64,000 nucleotides of DNA from Lachnospiraceae bacterium (GTDB lineage: Bacteria; Bacillota; Clostridia; Lachnospirales; Lachnospiraceae), in contig JALELZ010000028.1 in NCBI GenBank assembly GCA_022768465.1, positions 1-64,000 on the forward strand, written 5' to 3'. Below are positions 55,131-64,000 of the stretch, in pieces; positions within the stretch are counted from its first letter, which is position 1; each line of letters starts with the position of its first letter. Position numbers and translations under genes: made by a program. Below the pieces are notes generated by a model. The model had not been told where the DNA came from and ran no database searches. It was given only the letters and a program-made list of their open reading frames with translations.

Positions 55131-55303
55131 GTAAGAGATTTGCATCTTTTACGAGCAGGATTTATGCGGCTGTCAGAGATCGTAAAGAGGCTTATATGCT
55201 TTACTTGCGACCGGTTATTCGGCAGCATAAGCATAAAACATTGAGGTCGAACGGTATTAATATACCGGTTCGGGACATATTCAAGAAAGTAGGTTAGTTT
55301 GAT
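55131..55303 (+). other. Long structured spacer between S13 and S11 genes
   Basis: These 173 bases separate two genes that are usually nearly adjacent. They contain CGGTAT/ATACCG (about 55252-55267) and GACCGG/CCGGTT combinations that can pair. No reading frame or promoter is convincing. It could be a regulatory element for S11, S4 or RpoA, or a decayed insertion. Confidence 0.3.
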
Positions 55304-55708
55304 ATGGCAAAGAAAGTGTCAGCAGGCGCTAAGAAGATAACAAAAAAGCGCATTAAAAAGAACGTTGAACACGGTCAGGCACACATCCAGGCATCCTTCA
55401 ATAACACAATCGTTACATTGACTGATGCAGCAGGCAATGCTTTATCATGGGCAAGTGCAGGCGGACTTGGCTTCAGAGGTTCAAGAAAATCTACTCCATA
55501 CGCAGCTCAGATGGCTGCAGAGACTGCTGTTAAGGCAGCCTTAGTGCATGGTTTAAAGACAGTAGATGTTATGGTAAAGGGTCCTGGTTCAGGACGTGAG
55601 GCAGCTATACGTGCCCTTCAGGCAGCTGGATTACAGGTAACCAGCATTAAGGATGTGACTCCGGTTCCACATAACGGTTGTCGCCCACCAAAGCGTAGAA
55701 GAGTCTGA
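55304..55708 (+). CDS. rpsK: Ribosomal protein S11
   Basis: A 134-residue 30S platform protein ([51 protein letters not shown]). AAGAAAGTAGG precedes the start, a weaker ribosome site than its neighbours. Confidence 0.97.
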   Translation: MAKKVSAGAKKITKKRIKKNVEHGQAHIQASFNNTIVTLTDAAGNALSWASAGGLGFRGSRKSTPYAAQMAAETAVKAALVHGLKTVDVMVKGPGSGREAAIRALQAAGLQVTSIKDVTPVPHNGCRPPKRRRV

Positions 55709-55723
55709 TTTTGGAGGTTTAAA

Positions 55724-56317
55724 ATGGCAGTAGATAGAGTTCCTGTTCTTAAAAGATGCAGATCCCTTGACCTGGATCCTGTATATTTAGGAATTGATAA
55801 AAAGTCTAACAGAAAAGCTGTTCATCAGCAGAGAAAGCTTTCTGAGTACGGCATGCAGCTTCGTGAGAAGCAGAAGGCTAAGTTCATTTACGGCGTACTT
55901 GAGAAGCCTTTCCGTAACTATTATGCTAAGGCTGAGCGTAAGCCTGGTCAGACAGGTGAGAACCTTATGATCATGCTTGAGTCACGTATTGATAACGTAA
56001 TCTTCCGTCTCGGCTGGGCTCGTACAAGAAGAGAAGCAAGACAGATCGTTGACCACAAGGACGTTTTAGTAAATGGCAAGCAGGTTAACATCCCTTCATA
56101 TCTTGTAAAGGCAGGAGACATCATCGAGATCAAGGAGAAGAAGAAGTCTTCTCAGAGATTCAAGGATGTTATTGAGGTTACCGGCAGCCGTCTCGTTCCT
56201 GAGTGGTTAGAGTCAGATAAGGAGAACCTTAAGGGTCGTGTTATTGAGCTTCCGAAGAGAGAGGCTATCGACGTTCCTGTTGATGAGATGCAGATCGTCG
56301 AGCTGTATTCTAAGTAA
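55724..56317 (+). CDS. rpsD: Ribosomal protein S4
   Basis: A 197-residue primary 16S-binding protein with the S4 RNA-binding domain (LESRIDNVIFRLGWARTRRE, ARQIVDHKDVLVNGKQVNI). The N-terminus has only one cysteine (LKRCRSLDL), so the N-terminal zinc site of some S4 proteins is absent. TTGGAGG lies before the ATG. S4 is the alpha-operon regulator in other bacteria. Confidence 0.96.
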   Translation: MAVDRVPVLKRCRSLDLDPVYLGIDKKSNRKAVHQQRKLSEYGMQLREKQKAKFIYGVLEKPFRNYYAKAERKPGQTGENLMIMLESRIDNVIFRLGWARTRREARQIVDHKDVLVNGKQVNIPSYLVKAGDIIEIKEKKKSSQRFKDVIEVTGSRLVPEWLESDKENLKGRVIELPKREAIDVPVDEMQIVELYSK

Positions 56318-56398
56318 TAACACATTACTGACATCACGCACCATTCAAAGGAAGGAGGAAGGGCGGTATTTCACGATGAAATTATCGCTTGATAACGC

Positions 56399-57358
56399 AT
56401 GTTCGATTTTGAAAAACCAAATATTGAGATTGTCGAGATCTCAGACGATAAAAAATACGGCAAGTTTGTTTGCGAGCCTTTAGAGAGAGGTTATGGCATT
56501 ACCCTTGGTAATTCATTAAGACGTATCATGCTTTCATCTCTTCCAGGCACTGCGGTAAACCGTATTAAGATCGACGGTGTAGTTCATGAGTTCTCATCGA
56601 TCCAGGGCGTTAAAGAAGACGTTACTGAGATAGTTATGAATGTCAAGGAGCTGGCAATCAAGAATAACAGCAGCGACAACCAGCCGAAGACAGCATACAT
56701 TGAGGCTTCCGGAGAAGGAATAGTTAGGGCTTCAGATATCAAGGTTGACCAGGATATCGAAATTATGAACCCTGACCAGGTTATAGCTACATTAAGCGGA
56801 CCTGACGCAAAGCTTAATATGGAGCTTACGATCGTAAACGGACGTGGATATGTAGGTGCTGACAAGAACAAGTCTGATAAGGCACCTATCGGCAGCATCG
56901 CTGTTGACTCAATATTCACACCTGTTGAGCGTGTAAATATGACTGTTGAAAATACTCGTGTAGGACAGCAGACAGATTTTGATAAGCTCACACTTGACGT
57001 TTATACAAACGGCACTATTGAGCCTGACAATGCAGTCAGCCTCGCAGCAAAGGTGCTCAGCGAGCATCTTAGCCTGTTCATCGATCTTTCAGAGGATGCC
57101 AGAACTGTTGAAGTTATGGTTGAGAAGGAAGATGATGAAAAGAGCAAGGTTCTTGAGATGAATATTGATGAGCTTGAGCTTTCAGTTCGTTCTTACAACT
57201 GCTTGAAGAGAGCCGGCATCAATACTGTAGAAGAGCTCTGCTCAAAGACACCTGACGATATGATGAAGGTCAGAAACCTCGGACGTAAGTCACTTGAGGA
57301 AGTTCTTGCTAAGCTTAAGGAGCTTGGTCTTTCACTTAACGATCAGGAAGAAATGTAA
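56399..57358 (+). CDS. rpoA: RNA polymerase alpha subunit
   Basis: Alpha nucleates RNA polymerase assembly. 319 residues, N-terminal domain ([35 protein letters not shown]) and C-terminal DNA-binding domain ([43 protein letters not shown]). The start must be 56399, since an in-frame stop lies two codons upstream. No Shine-Dalgarno site is near it. GGAGGAAGG is about 40 bases upstream, before an out-of-frame ATG at 56376 whose short frame runs into rpoA. Initiation may depend on coupling or on mRNA folding. Confidence 0.96.
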   Translation: MFDFEKPNIEIVEISDDKKYGKFVCEPLERGYGITLGNSLRRIMLSSLPGTAVNRIKIDGVVHEFSSIQGVKEDVTEIVMNVKELAIKNNSSDNQPKTAYIEASGEGIVRASDIKVDQDIEIMNPDQVIATLSGPDAKLNMELTIVNGRGYVGADKNKSDKAPIGSIAVDSIFTPVERVNMTVENTRVGQQTDFDKLTLDVYTNGTIEPDNAVSLAAKVLSEHLSLFIDLSEDARTVEVMVEKEDDEKSKVLEMNIDELELSVRSYNCLKRAGINTVEELCSKTPDDMMKVRNLGRKSLEEVLAKLKELGLSLNDQEEM

Positions 57359-57424
57359 TATAAGTCACGGCCTATACGGCTTATCCCATTGATAAGACCA
57401 CAGGCGCAATAGGAGGAAATACAC

Positions 57425-57973
57425 ATGGCAATGTACAGAAAGCTCGGAAAGACCTCTTCACAGAGAAAGGCTCTTCTGAGAAACCAGGTTACACAGCTTC
57501 TTTACCACGGCAAGATCGTTACTACTGAAGCAAGAGCAAAGGAGATCAGAAAGATCGCTGAGAAGCTCATCGCTCTCGGAGTAAGAGAAAAGGATAACTT
57601 CGAAGAGGTTACAGTTACTGCTAAGGTAGCAAAGAAGGACGCTGACGGAAAGCGCGTTAAGGAAGTTAAGGAGATCAACGGCAAGCAGAAGAAGGTTACT
57701 GTATATGACGAAGTGCAGAAGACCATCAAGAAGGATAAGCCTTCAAAGCTTCATGCAAGACGCCAGATCCTTTCAGTTCTTTATGATGTAACAGAGGTTC
57801 CTGCAAAGGCAGCCGGCCGCAAGGCAAACACAAAGAAGGCTGATATCGTAAACAAGATCTTTGACGAGTACGGCACAAAGTATGCTAACCGTAACGGTGG
57901 ATATACACGTATCGTAAAGATCGGTCAGCGTAAGGGTGACGCTGCAATGGAAGTTCTTATTGAGCTTGTATAA
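57425..57973 (+). CDS. rplQ: Ribosomal protein L17 with internal insertion
   Basis: A 50S protein near the tunnel exit. The N-terminal part YRKLGKTSSQRKALLRNQVT, with TTEARAKEIRKIAEKLI, and the C-terminal GGYTRIVKIGQRKGDAAMEV are standard. In between lies a Lys/Val-rich insertion (about residues 58-100), making 182 residues against about 115-130 in most bacteria. As I recall, many Lachnospiraceae share this form. AGGAGGAAATACAC precedes the ATG. It is the last gene of the supercluster. Confidence 0.95.
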   Translation: MAMYRKLGKTSSQRKALLRNQVTQLLYHGKIVTTEARAKEIRKIAEKLIALGVREKDNFEEVTVTAKVAKKDADGKRVKEVKEINGKQKKVTVYDEVQKTIKKDKPSKLHARRQILSVLYDVTEVPAKAAGRKANTKKADIVNKIFDEYGTKYANRNGGYTRIVKIGQRKGDAAMEVLIELV

Positions 57974-58009
57974 TAAGACTTAATAACAACTTGATAAAGC
58001 TTTTTATTA

Positions 58010-58038
58010 GGATCGCAGTTTTTACTGCGGTCCTTTTT
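58010..58038 (+). terminator. Terminator of the ribosomal supercluster
   Basis: GGATCGCAG (58010-58018) pairs with CTGCGGTCC (58025-58033), one G-T, followed by five T. No other strong intrinsic terminator was seen between 41.75 kb and here. Confidence 0.88.
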
Positions 58039-58099
58039 GTACATAAAGAATAAATTATGTTGTTAATCAGATTATTACGCATGTTCATAAATATGTAAT

Positions 58100-58128
58100 T
58101 TGACTTAGCAAATGAACGAACATATAAT
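58100..58128 (+). promoter_or_regulatory. Promoter of the repeat-protein gene and pgi
   Basis: TTGACT, 17 bases, perfect TATAAT, about 75 bases before the start. Confidence 0.65.
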
Positions 58129-58203
58129 GAAAAAAAGAACAGAATTAGTTCATTATTTCAGAATAATTAAATCAATATTATTCTTTATATTCAGGAGCAG
58201 ATT

Positions 58204-59502
58204 ATGAATAAGATAAGGACATTGATAGTGACGGCTGCGGCAGTACTCGGAATGACCTCCATGTCATCTTATGCGTACTACACAAAGACCAAAAGCATAC
58301 CTAGTGTCAGAATAACAATAAATACAGGAGAGCTTAGCCTTGGTGATGAGCTGTCTGATAATGCAGAGGCTTATGTAAGTATAGCCGACGGCAATCAGTA
58401 CTATGAATTAGATGATGCGGAATGGCTCGATGATATCACAGAGCTTAAGGTTGGTGATGCACCAAGAATGCGTGTTACGCTTTATGCCATTCCCAAGGAG
58501 ACTGAATCAACTAATTACAGTACAGTATGGTTATTTAACGGTTCATATACTTCAAGCAATGTGAGTATTAAAAAGGGAGAACTTTTATCAGCAGACAGGC
58601 GTGATTCTGGCTATTCTCTTATGGTGACATTAAGAGTTGATCCTGTAAAGGGAACCTATGATACTCCTGTATCGGCAAATTGGTCATCAACGCTCGGGCT
58701 TGCAAAATGGGATGTAAACTATAATGATTCCGGTTATTATGATGTGTACTGCTATAGAGGCTCCAAGGTGGTTAAGAGATTGCTTAACTATAAGGGCACA
58801 AGCTACAATTTCTTTCCATACATGACAGAAGTTGGCGAATACAGCTTCAAGGTAAGAGCAGTTCCGGCACCGAACTCAGGCATCGGAAAAAGCTCGGAAT
58901 GGGAAGAGTCCTCAGTTCTTAATATTCATAAAGGACAGACCTCAGACGGATCAGGCCAGACTACAGCTGATGAAAACGGAGGTGTTGGTTCATCTGTAAC
59001 AGGCACAGTAGATTATATTAACGGACAGAATTTCGGTGGTCAGTATGGCTGGATCAACCAGGGAAATGATACATATTTCCGTTATCCTGACGGTAAGATA
59101 GCAACAGGCTGGATGAAGCTTGACGGAATCTATTATCGCTTCGATAATACCGGAAGGCTGAAAAAGGGATGGTTCCAGAATCAGTATGGTCATTGGTTCT
59201 ACCTGGATCCTAACACCGGAGCTATGAAGACAGGGTGGTTTAACGATAACGGCAACTACTATTATCTCTCAAAGGAAGGCGGAGATAAGGAAGGCACAAT
59301 GGCAAAAGGCCTTACCGTAATAGACGGCAAAACGTATTTCTTTAATGATTACGGCATGATGTATACAGGATGGAGAAACATAGGCGGAGCTTATTACTAT
59401 TTCTATCCAAAGGGAAGCACAGGCGGAGCATACGGCTATATGGCCATAAATACAAAGGTTGGAGTATTTAACGTAGGTGCTGATGGGGCTTGGAGACCAT
59501 GA
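58204..59502 (+). CDS. Secreted protein with C-terminal choline-binding-type repeats
   Basis: A 432-residue exported protein. A signal peptide (about 1-24, ending SSYAY) is followed by two beta-rich domains of unknown function. The first (about 30-155) begins [17 protein letters not shown]. The second (about 160-245) resembles a fibronectin-like fold by eye ([20 protein letters not shown]). A Gly/Thr linker follows, then five or more wall-binding repeats from about residue 290 ([40 protein letters not shown]). No catalytic motif is visible. Its stop overlaps the pgi start by four bases, an odd partnership. Confidence 0.85.
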   Translation: MNKIRTLIVTAAAVLGMTSMSSYAYYTKTKSIPSVRITINTGELSLGDELSDNAEAYVSIADGNQYYELDDAEWLDDITELKVGDAPRMRVTLYAIPKETESTNYSTVWLFNGSYTSSNVSIKKGELLSADRRDSGYSLMVTLRVDPVKGTYDTPVSANWSSTLGLAKWDVNYNDSGYYDVYCYRGSKVVKRLLNYKGTSYNFFPYMTEVGEYSFKVRAVPAPNSGIGKSSEWEESSVLNIHKGQTSDGSGQTTADENGGVGSSVTGTVDYINGQNFGGQYGWINQGNDTYFRYPDGKIATGWMKLDGIYYRFDNTGRLKKGWFQNQYGHWFYLDPNTGAMKTGWFNDNGNYYYLSKEGGDKEGTMAKGLTVIDGKTYFFNDYGMMYTGWRNIGGAYYYFYPKGSTGGAYGYMAINTKVGVFNVGADGAWRP

Positions 59503-60863
59503 ATAAGAAATTTATGACTGATATAGTTTTTGATTACAGAAAAGCAGAACCATTTTTCAATAAGGATGAATTAGTAAGCGCATCACGTATGGCATCTGAT
59601 GCGCGCAGCGAACTTATAAATAAAACGGGAAAAGGGAGCGATTGTACAGGCTGGATAGACCTTCCTAAAGATTATGACAGAGAAGAGTTTGAAAGAATCA
59701 AAAAAGCTGCTGCAAAAATAAAATCTAACTCAGAAGTTCTTATAGTAATTGGTATAGGCGGAAGCTATCTGGGAGCAAGGGCGGCTATAGAATTTCTGAC
59801 AGACAGCTTTTATAACCTCAGAAATGCAGCTCCGGGAGCTGATGGATTACAGATATTCTTTGCCGGCAACTCATTAAGTCCAAAGTATCTGAACGATCTT
59901 GTTAAGCTTACTGAGGATAAGGATTTTTCTGTAAATGTTATCTCTAAATCCGGAACCACAACAGAGCCTGCTATAGCTTTTAGAATTTTCAGAGAACTTC
60001 TTATTAAAAAATACGGAGAAGCAGGTGCCGCTGAGAGGATCTATGCGACGACAGATAAACAAAGAGGTGCATTAAAGAAGTTAGCAGATGAAAAGGGTTA
60101 CGAAACCTTTGTTATTCCTGACGACATAGGAGGCAGATATTCAGTACTTACAGCAGTTGGCCTCCTGCCGATTGCAGCGGCTGGCTGCGATATAGACAGC
60201 CTAATGGAAGGCGCTTTTGCTATGAGAGAGCTTTGTCTTGGCAAAGACTTTGAACATAATCCGGCAATGCAGTATGCCGCAGTAAGAAATATTCTCTATA
60301 ACAAGGGAAAAAAGATTGAGATCTGCTCTAACTTTGAGCCTTCAATGCACTATATAGGAGAATGGTGGAAACAGCTTTTCGGAGAATCAGAAGGTAAGGA
60401 ACATAAAGGAATTTTTCCGGCAGCTGTAGACCTTAGTACCGATCTTCATTCTATGGGACAGTATATCCAGGATGGAGAGCGAATGTTAATGGAGACCTTT
60501 GTAGAGATTGAAATGTCATCAGCAGAAGTACTTTTGTCGTCAGAAGCTGAGGATACTGACGGGCTTAATTATCTGGCAGGCAAAGACATGACTTTTGTAA
60601 ACTCAAGAGCGCTTAACGGAACCTTGTTAGCTCATGAAGAAGGCGGAGTTCCTTGCATGAGACTCACTGTAAAGGATCAGAGCGAGTATTCCTTAGGAGA
60701 GCTTTTCTACTTCTTTGAGTTTGCATGCGGTGTAAGCGGATACATGTTAGGAGTTAATCCTTTTGATCAGCCCGGAGTAGAAAGCTACAAAAAGAACATG
60801 TTTGCACTTTTGGGAAAGCCTGGATACGAAGAGCTTTCCGAAAATTTAACCAAGCGTTTATAA
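59499..60863 (+). CDS. pgi: Glucose-6-phosphate isomerase
   Basis: A glycolytic isomerase of 454 residues, the shorter Firmicute form. [38 protein letters not shown] (phosphosugar-binding loop), [19 protein letters not shown] and the C-terminal [14 protein letters not shown] with the catalytic lysine are present. ATG at 59499 overlaps the preceding stop (ATGA). GGAG is only three bases away. ATG at 59514 is an alternative, but both retain the conserved region. Coupling to a wall-protein gene suggests shared transcription, not shared function. Confidence 0.95.
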   Translation: MNKKFMTDIVFDYRKAEPFFNKDELVSASRMASDARSELINKTGKGSDCTGWIDLPKDYDREEFERIKKAAAKIKSNSEVLIVIGIGGSYLGARAAIEFLTDSFYNLRNAAPGADGLQIFFAGNSLSPKYLNDLVKLTEDKDFSVNVISKSGTTTEPAIAFRIFRELLIKKYGEAGAAERIYATTDKQRGALKKLADEKGYETFVIPDDIGGRYSVLTAVGLLPIAAAGCDIDSLMEGAFAMRELCLGKDFEHNPAMQYAAVRNILYNKGKKIEICSNFEPSMHYIGEWWKQLFGESEGKEHKGIFPAAVDLSTDLHSMGQYIQDGERMLMETFVEIEMSSAEVLLSSEAEDTDGLNYLAGKDMTFVNSRALNGTLLAHEEGGVPCMRLTVKDQSEYSLGELFYFFEFACGVSGYMLGVNPFDQPGVESYKKNMFALLGKPGYEELSENLTKRL

Positions 60864-60898
60864 ATTAAGTTTAACTCATTTATAAAAAGGAGGAAGGT

Positions 60899-62047
60899 AT
60901 GGCTGTACTGACATATAAGTGCCCCAACTGTGAAGGACCGCTCAAGTGGGACGGAGGAAAAAAGAAATTTATATGTGAATACTGCGATTCTGCATTCAGT
61001 GAGGAGGAAATAAAAAAGCTTAATCCCGACTCAAAAGAAGCTCAGGAGGTGAGCAGAGAAGAGGCAGAATTTCTTGGGGTCAATGTACCTGAAGCTGCTG
61101 AACCTTCAGCATCAGGCGCTGCTGAAAGCGGACAGGCAGGGGGAAAGACACCGGCATCGATGAAAGCTGTATCGGCTGTAAAGATATACAGCTGCCCTTC
61201 CTGCGGAGCTCAGATTGCGGCAGATCCTACTGTTGCTGCAACAGAATGCTTTTACTGCGGAAGCCCTGTAGTGCTTTCAGATAAGTTCCAAGGAAGCTTT
61301 GACCCGGATTATGTAATAGCCTTTGACATAGATAAAAAGAAGGCATCTGAAATATTTAAAGAATGGTTAAAGCAACATAAATACGTACCTGAAGCCTTTT
61401 ATAAGGATCGTATAGATGAGATAAAGGGCGTATACTTCCCGTACTGGGTATACAGCGGAAAGCTTGACAGCGTTGCAACCGGTGAAGGAAGAAATCTGAA
61501 TGTTTACAGAATGGGGGATACTGAGTATACAGAGACATCTGTATATGAGATATATCAGCCGGGAAGCATTGAGATCAATGACATTTCATGTATAGCGCTT
61601 AAAAATGCCAATAAAGTTCTCTGTGAAAGTGTCATTCCTTTTAAGCTTGAAAAAAAGCAGGATTTTGAGCCTGTATATATGCAGGGGTATATGGCTGAAA
61701 TACGCGATATAGATAAGTCTGAAATCGAGCCTCAGATAAATGCCGAAGCAGAAGAATATGCTAAAAATCAGATAACCTCAAGCATTGAATCAGAATTTGA
61801 CAGTGTAACCTTAGACAAAATAAACATTAATACAGTAAATGAGCAATACAGCTACGTAATGCTCCCGGTCTGGACACTTACCTATAAGGGAAATGACGGC
61901 AAGATATACTATTTCTCAATAAACGGCCAGACAGGAAAGACCTGCGGAGAGCTGCCTGTAGATAACAGCAAGCTTAAAAAGCTCTTTGTATCTATTGCTG
62001 CACCGCTGTTTGTAGTGCTTATGCTGTTTTTCTACTTTGTATTGTGA
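60899..62047 (+). CDS. Zinc-ribbon, C-terminally membrane-anchored protein of unknown function
   Basis: A 382-residue protein with two zinc ribbons. The first is at the N-terminus (CPNCEGPLKW with CEYC). The second, near residues 98-120, is CPSCGAQI with CFYCGSP. A mixed alpha/beta domain with WLKQHKYVPEAFY and GVYFPYWVYSG follows, then one membrane helix at the end (about 358-380). Such TFIIB-type zinc-ribbon membrane proteins are common in Clostridia, but their function is unknown. AAAGGAGGAAGG precedes the start. The next gene follows closely and also encodes a membrane-associated protein. Confidence 0.8.
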   Translation: MAVLTYKCPNCEGPLKWDGGKKKFICEYCDSAFSEEEIKKLNPDSKEAQEVSREEAEFLGVNVPEAAEPSASGAAESGQAGGKTPASMKAVSAVKIYSCPSCGAQIAADPTVAATECFYCGSPVVLSDKFQGSFDPDYVIAFDIDKKKASEIFKEWLKQHKYVPEAFYKDRIDEIKGVYFPYWVYSGKLDSVATGEGRNLNVYRMGDTEYTETSVYEIYQPGSIEINDISCIALKNANKVLCESVIPFKLEKKQDFEPVYMQGYMAEIRDIDKSEIEPQINAEAEEYAKNQITSSIESEFDSVTLDKININTVNEQYSYVMLPVWTLTYKGNDGKIYYFSINGQTGKTCGELPVDNSKLKKLFVSIAAPLFVVLMLFFYFVL

Positions 62048-62136
62048 AGAATGTTTACATATGCTGCGGACAGGTGAGTATGTCCGTAAGGTTAGCGAAA
62101 AAGATATGTGTAATGGTTTTGATCGGAGGGTATATT

Positions 62137-63120
62137 ATGAGCCTGCTGAATAAAAAAATTCTTCATGCCGCATGTATTGCCGGAGTATGCCTTACTATAA
62201 ACGGTATAAACGCAGAGGCGGCTGACTATGAAAAAGCATCAGAGCTGGACATCAGCTATGATGTTTCCGGATGCTATGATGACATTGCTGCACTGCATGA
62301 CGAAGGAGTAAGAGTATTTGATACTGCCGGACTTCTGAGTGATGAGGAAAGAGAAGCATTGGGAGCAGCGCTTGACACAGTGTCTGAGAATACCGGATTT
62401 GATATTGCCGTATTTACAGCAGAGGATATCAGCGGCTACGAAAGAACTCAGGACTATGCCGATGATATATATGATAATGCCGGCTTTGGATATGGGGTTG
62501 ATAACAGCGGATGTATCCTCGTTATGGAGACATACGGGAACGGAAACGCTTATATTTCTACTGCGGGAGATGCCATACGTTATATAACTGACAGAGGTAT
62601 TGACTATATATTTGATGAAATTGATAACGGCAGCGGAGTATGGACATACTTTGCTGAAGGCGATTATTATAAAGCCTGCACATTGTTTGCAGAGGGTGTA
62701 GAGCTTCTATACAGTGAAGGTATCAGCGAAGACCAGGCAAATTATGATACAGAAACCGGAGAATTAGATCCTTATTACGAGCCTGAGCCAAAGAAGAGAA
62801 GTCTTGATCCGTTAGAGATTTTAGCAGCAATCGCAATCAGCCTTATTGCCGGAATACTGCCGGTTAAATCTGTTAAGGCAAGCTATGCCATGAAAGGTGA
62901 AAAAGCCCGGGCAAACGGCATAAACCAGGCATATATGGCTGCATCAGGCTATAAGCATACAAGCAGCTCAGGAAGCAGATTTATAAATAAATTTGTTACG
63001 TCAAGGAAAATAGAGAGTCCTTCAAATGATTCCAATTCCGGACACGGCGGAGGAATTTCCTCGACGCATACAAGCTCAGGGGGTGTGACTCACGGCGGAG
63101 GCGGAAGAGGAGCCAGATAA
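62137..63120 (+). CDS. TPM-domain membrane protein with glycine-rich tail
   Basis: A 327-residue protein with signal peptide (to about residue 29), TPM domain (about 50-185, VRVFDTAGLLSDEEREALGA, NTGFDIAVFTAED, GCILVMETYGNG), one hydrophobic segment near 240-260 (LEILAAIAISLIAGILPV) and a Ser/Gly-rich cytosolic or external tail ending HGGGGRGAR. TPM proteins are linked to membrane-protein quality control or phosphatase-like activity in other organisms. The role here is unknown. Start 62137 follows CGGAGGG with six-base spacing. An in-frame ATG at 62044 overlapping the previous gene is less likely. Confidence 0.82.
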   Translation: MSLLNKKILHAACIAGVCLTINGINAEAADYEKASELDISYDVSGCYDDIAALHDEGVRVFDTAGLLSDEEREALGAALDTVSENTGFDIAVFTAEDISGYERTQDYADDIYDNAGFGYGVDNSGCILVMETYGNGNAYISTAGDAIRYITDRGIDYIFDEIDNGSGVWTYFAEGDYYKACTLFAEGVELLYSEGISEDQANYDTETGELDPYYEPEPKKRSLDPLEILAAIAISLIAGILPVKSVKASYAMKGEKARANGINQAYMAASGYKHTSSSGSRFINKFVTSRKIESPSNDSNSGHGGGISSTHTSSGGVTHGGGGRGAR

Positions 63121-63198
63121 AGACAATAATAAATTAACAGGACAGAAGTCAAGTCCATTATAGTTATTTAGTATATAAATACTTATGAATAGTACTCG

Positions 63199-63230
63199 GA
63201 GGTCCGCTAATCAGGGGCCTCTGATTTTAT
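63199..63230 (+). terminator. Terminator after the TPM gene
   Basis: GAGGTCC (63199-63205) and GGGCCTC (63215-63221) form a 7-bp stem with one G-T, followed by TGATTTTAT. Confidence 0.6.
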
Positions 63231-63251
63231 GAGAACGGAGAGTAAACACAG

Positions 63252-64000
63252 ATGAACAGGCAGGTAATACTGCTGAGAAGCATTCTTGAAAATAATACTA
63301 TAACCCAGAGAGGGCTGGTTAAGACTACAGGCATTGCCTTGGGTTCAGTTAATACGCTTATAAAGAAATGCATGACTGACAGCCTTATAGAGCATGGCTG
63401 CCGGGAAAAAGGGGAAACCTACCGAGTAAGCGAAAAAGGCATGGAATTTATCAAGCCGTATATGGTTGACGGAGCTGTAATAATGGCTGCCGGATTCGGA
63501 TCGAGATTTGTACCGCTTACATTTGAGACCCCTAAGGGACTGTTAGAGGTATTCGGTGAGCCTATGGTAGAAAGGCAGATAAAACAGTTAAATTCCGCAG
63601 GTATTACTGATATAGCCGTAATAGTTGGATATATGAAGGAAAAATTCGAGTATCTTACTGATAAATACGGCTGTACGCTTATATACAACAAGGATTATGA
63701 GACAAAAAATAATATATCCAGTATATATGCCGCAAGGGATTTCATAAAAGGCAGAAACATTTACATACTAAGCTCTGACAATTGGATAAGAGACAATATG
63801 TATCACAGTTATGAGGGCGGAGCCTGGTATTCTGGAGTTCATTTTGACGGCCCGACCTCAGAATGGGTCCTGGTTACAGATAAAAAGGGACGGATCACAG
63901 ATACTTATCCGGGAGGAAGAGATTGTAACTGCATGATGGGTCCTGCGTATTTTTCACGAGATTTTTCAGACAGCTTTATGCCGGTTCTGGAACGCTATGC
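63252..64000 (+). CDS. LicC-like CTP:phosphocholine cytidylyltransferase with N-terminal winged helix (partial)
   Basis: The frame is open to the window end, so the 3' part is missing (about 249 residues seen). Residues 1-70 form a winged helix-turn-helix (RQVILLRSILENNTITQRGL, TTGIALGSVNTLIKKCMTDS). A nucleotidyltransferase domain follows: VIMAAGFGSRFVPLTFETPK, VFGEPMVERQIKQL, ITDIAVIVGYMKEKFEYL, YNKDYETKNNISSIYAARDF and YILSSDNWI. This matches the LicC class that makes CDP-choline, often fused C-terminally to a LicA-like kinase. That would fit the choline-binding-type proteins nearby. CGGAGAG lies upstream of the ATG. Confidence 0.75.
   Translation, partial: MNRQVILLRSILENNTITQRGLVKTTGIALGSVNTLIKKCMTDSLIEHGCREKGETYRVSEKGMEFIKPYMVDGAVIMAAGFGSRFVPLTFETPKGLLEVFGEPMVERQIKQLNSAGITDIAVIVGYMKEKFEYLTDKYGCTLIYNKDYETKNNISSIYAARDFIKGRNIYILSSDNWIRDNMYHSYEGGAWYSGVHFDGPTSEWVLVTDKKGRITDTYPGGRDCNCMMGPAYFSRDFSDSFMPVLERY

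Noticed and set aside
56376-56483. Separate small gene overlapping rpoA (frame starting [13 protein letters not shown])
   Set aside because: The frame overlaps the conserved start of rpoA and its composition mirrors that gene. It may matter for coupling but does not look like a protein gene.
62044-62136. N-terminal extension of the TPM protein
   Set aside because: The strong CGGAGGG site and the signal peptide place the start at 62137. The extension overlaps the preceding stop codon.

Overview
The window looks like chromosomal DNA of a low-to-moderate GC Firmicute of class Clostridia, most likely family Lachnospiraceae. Evidence: Firmicute-style protein families (RNase Y, YhaM, a DnaD-like/DnaI-like primosome pair, zinc-type S14, a 406-residue PRPP synthase), near-consensus sigma-A promoters, strong Shine-Dalgarno sites, choline-binding-type cell-wall repeats, and an L17 with the internal insertion I recall from Lachnospiraceae. 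No prophage or conjugative element is seen. The only mobile-element traces are an IS-like end at 1-230 and one apparently catalytically dead transposase relative at 21.6-23.4 kb.

Layout. 1-0.35 kb: repeat-rich end of something upstream, then a minus-strand tRNA-Gln. 0.6-4.3 kb: HAD phosphatase, threonine aldolase, biotin importer BioY behind a BirA-type operator, and BirA itself. 4.5-8.1 kb: TrkA-TrkH potassium uptake behind a structured leader, plus a second HAD phosphatase. 8.2-17.1 kb: a branched-chain amino acid operon (two acetolactate synthase holoenzymes, ilvC, ilvD, then a DUF815 ATPase), preceded by an unannotated 35-codon Ile/Val/Leu leader peptide and an attenuator. 17.4-19.1 kb: two L,D-transpeptidases. 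19.1-24.2 kb: an intergenic region with a possible small RNA, ispE, yhaM, the transposase-like gene and a GntR regulator. 24.4-31.2 kb: an RND efflux operon with two TolC-like proteins. 31.4-38.9 kb: rny, murC, a cluster of DnaA-box-like 9-mers, a DnaD-like/DnaI-like pair, prs and a membrane acyltransferase. 39.0-41.7 kb: a methyltransferase and a choline-binding-repeat protein. 42.0-58.0 kb: the complete S10-spc-alpha ribosomal supercluster with secY, adk, map, infA, rpmJ, rpoA and rplQ. 58.2-64 kb: another repeat protein, pgi, a zinc-ribbon membrane protein, a TPM-domain protein, and the 5' part of a LicC-like nucleotidyltransferase cut by the window end.

Connections. The ilv genes form a complete valine/isoleucine trunk, from acetolactate/acetohydroxybutyrate to the 2-oxo acids, and the leader peptide supplies a sensor for charged branched-chain tRNAs. 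BioY and BirA form a self-contained biotin uptake and sensing pair, with no biotin synthesis gene in the window. Three proteins with choline-binding-type repeats, together with the LicC-like enzyme, suggest a phosphocholine-decorated envelope. Structured spacers upstream of rpsJ, rpsH and rpsK are candidate autoregulatory sites of the ribosomal operon.

Functions and starts come from reading sequence and recalled family features. No database search, folding program or alignment was run.
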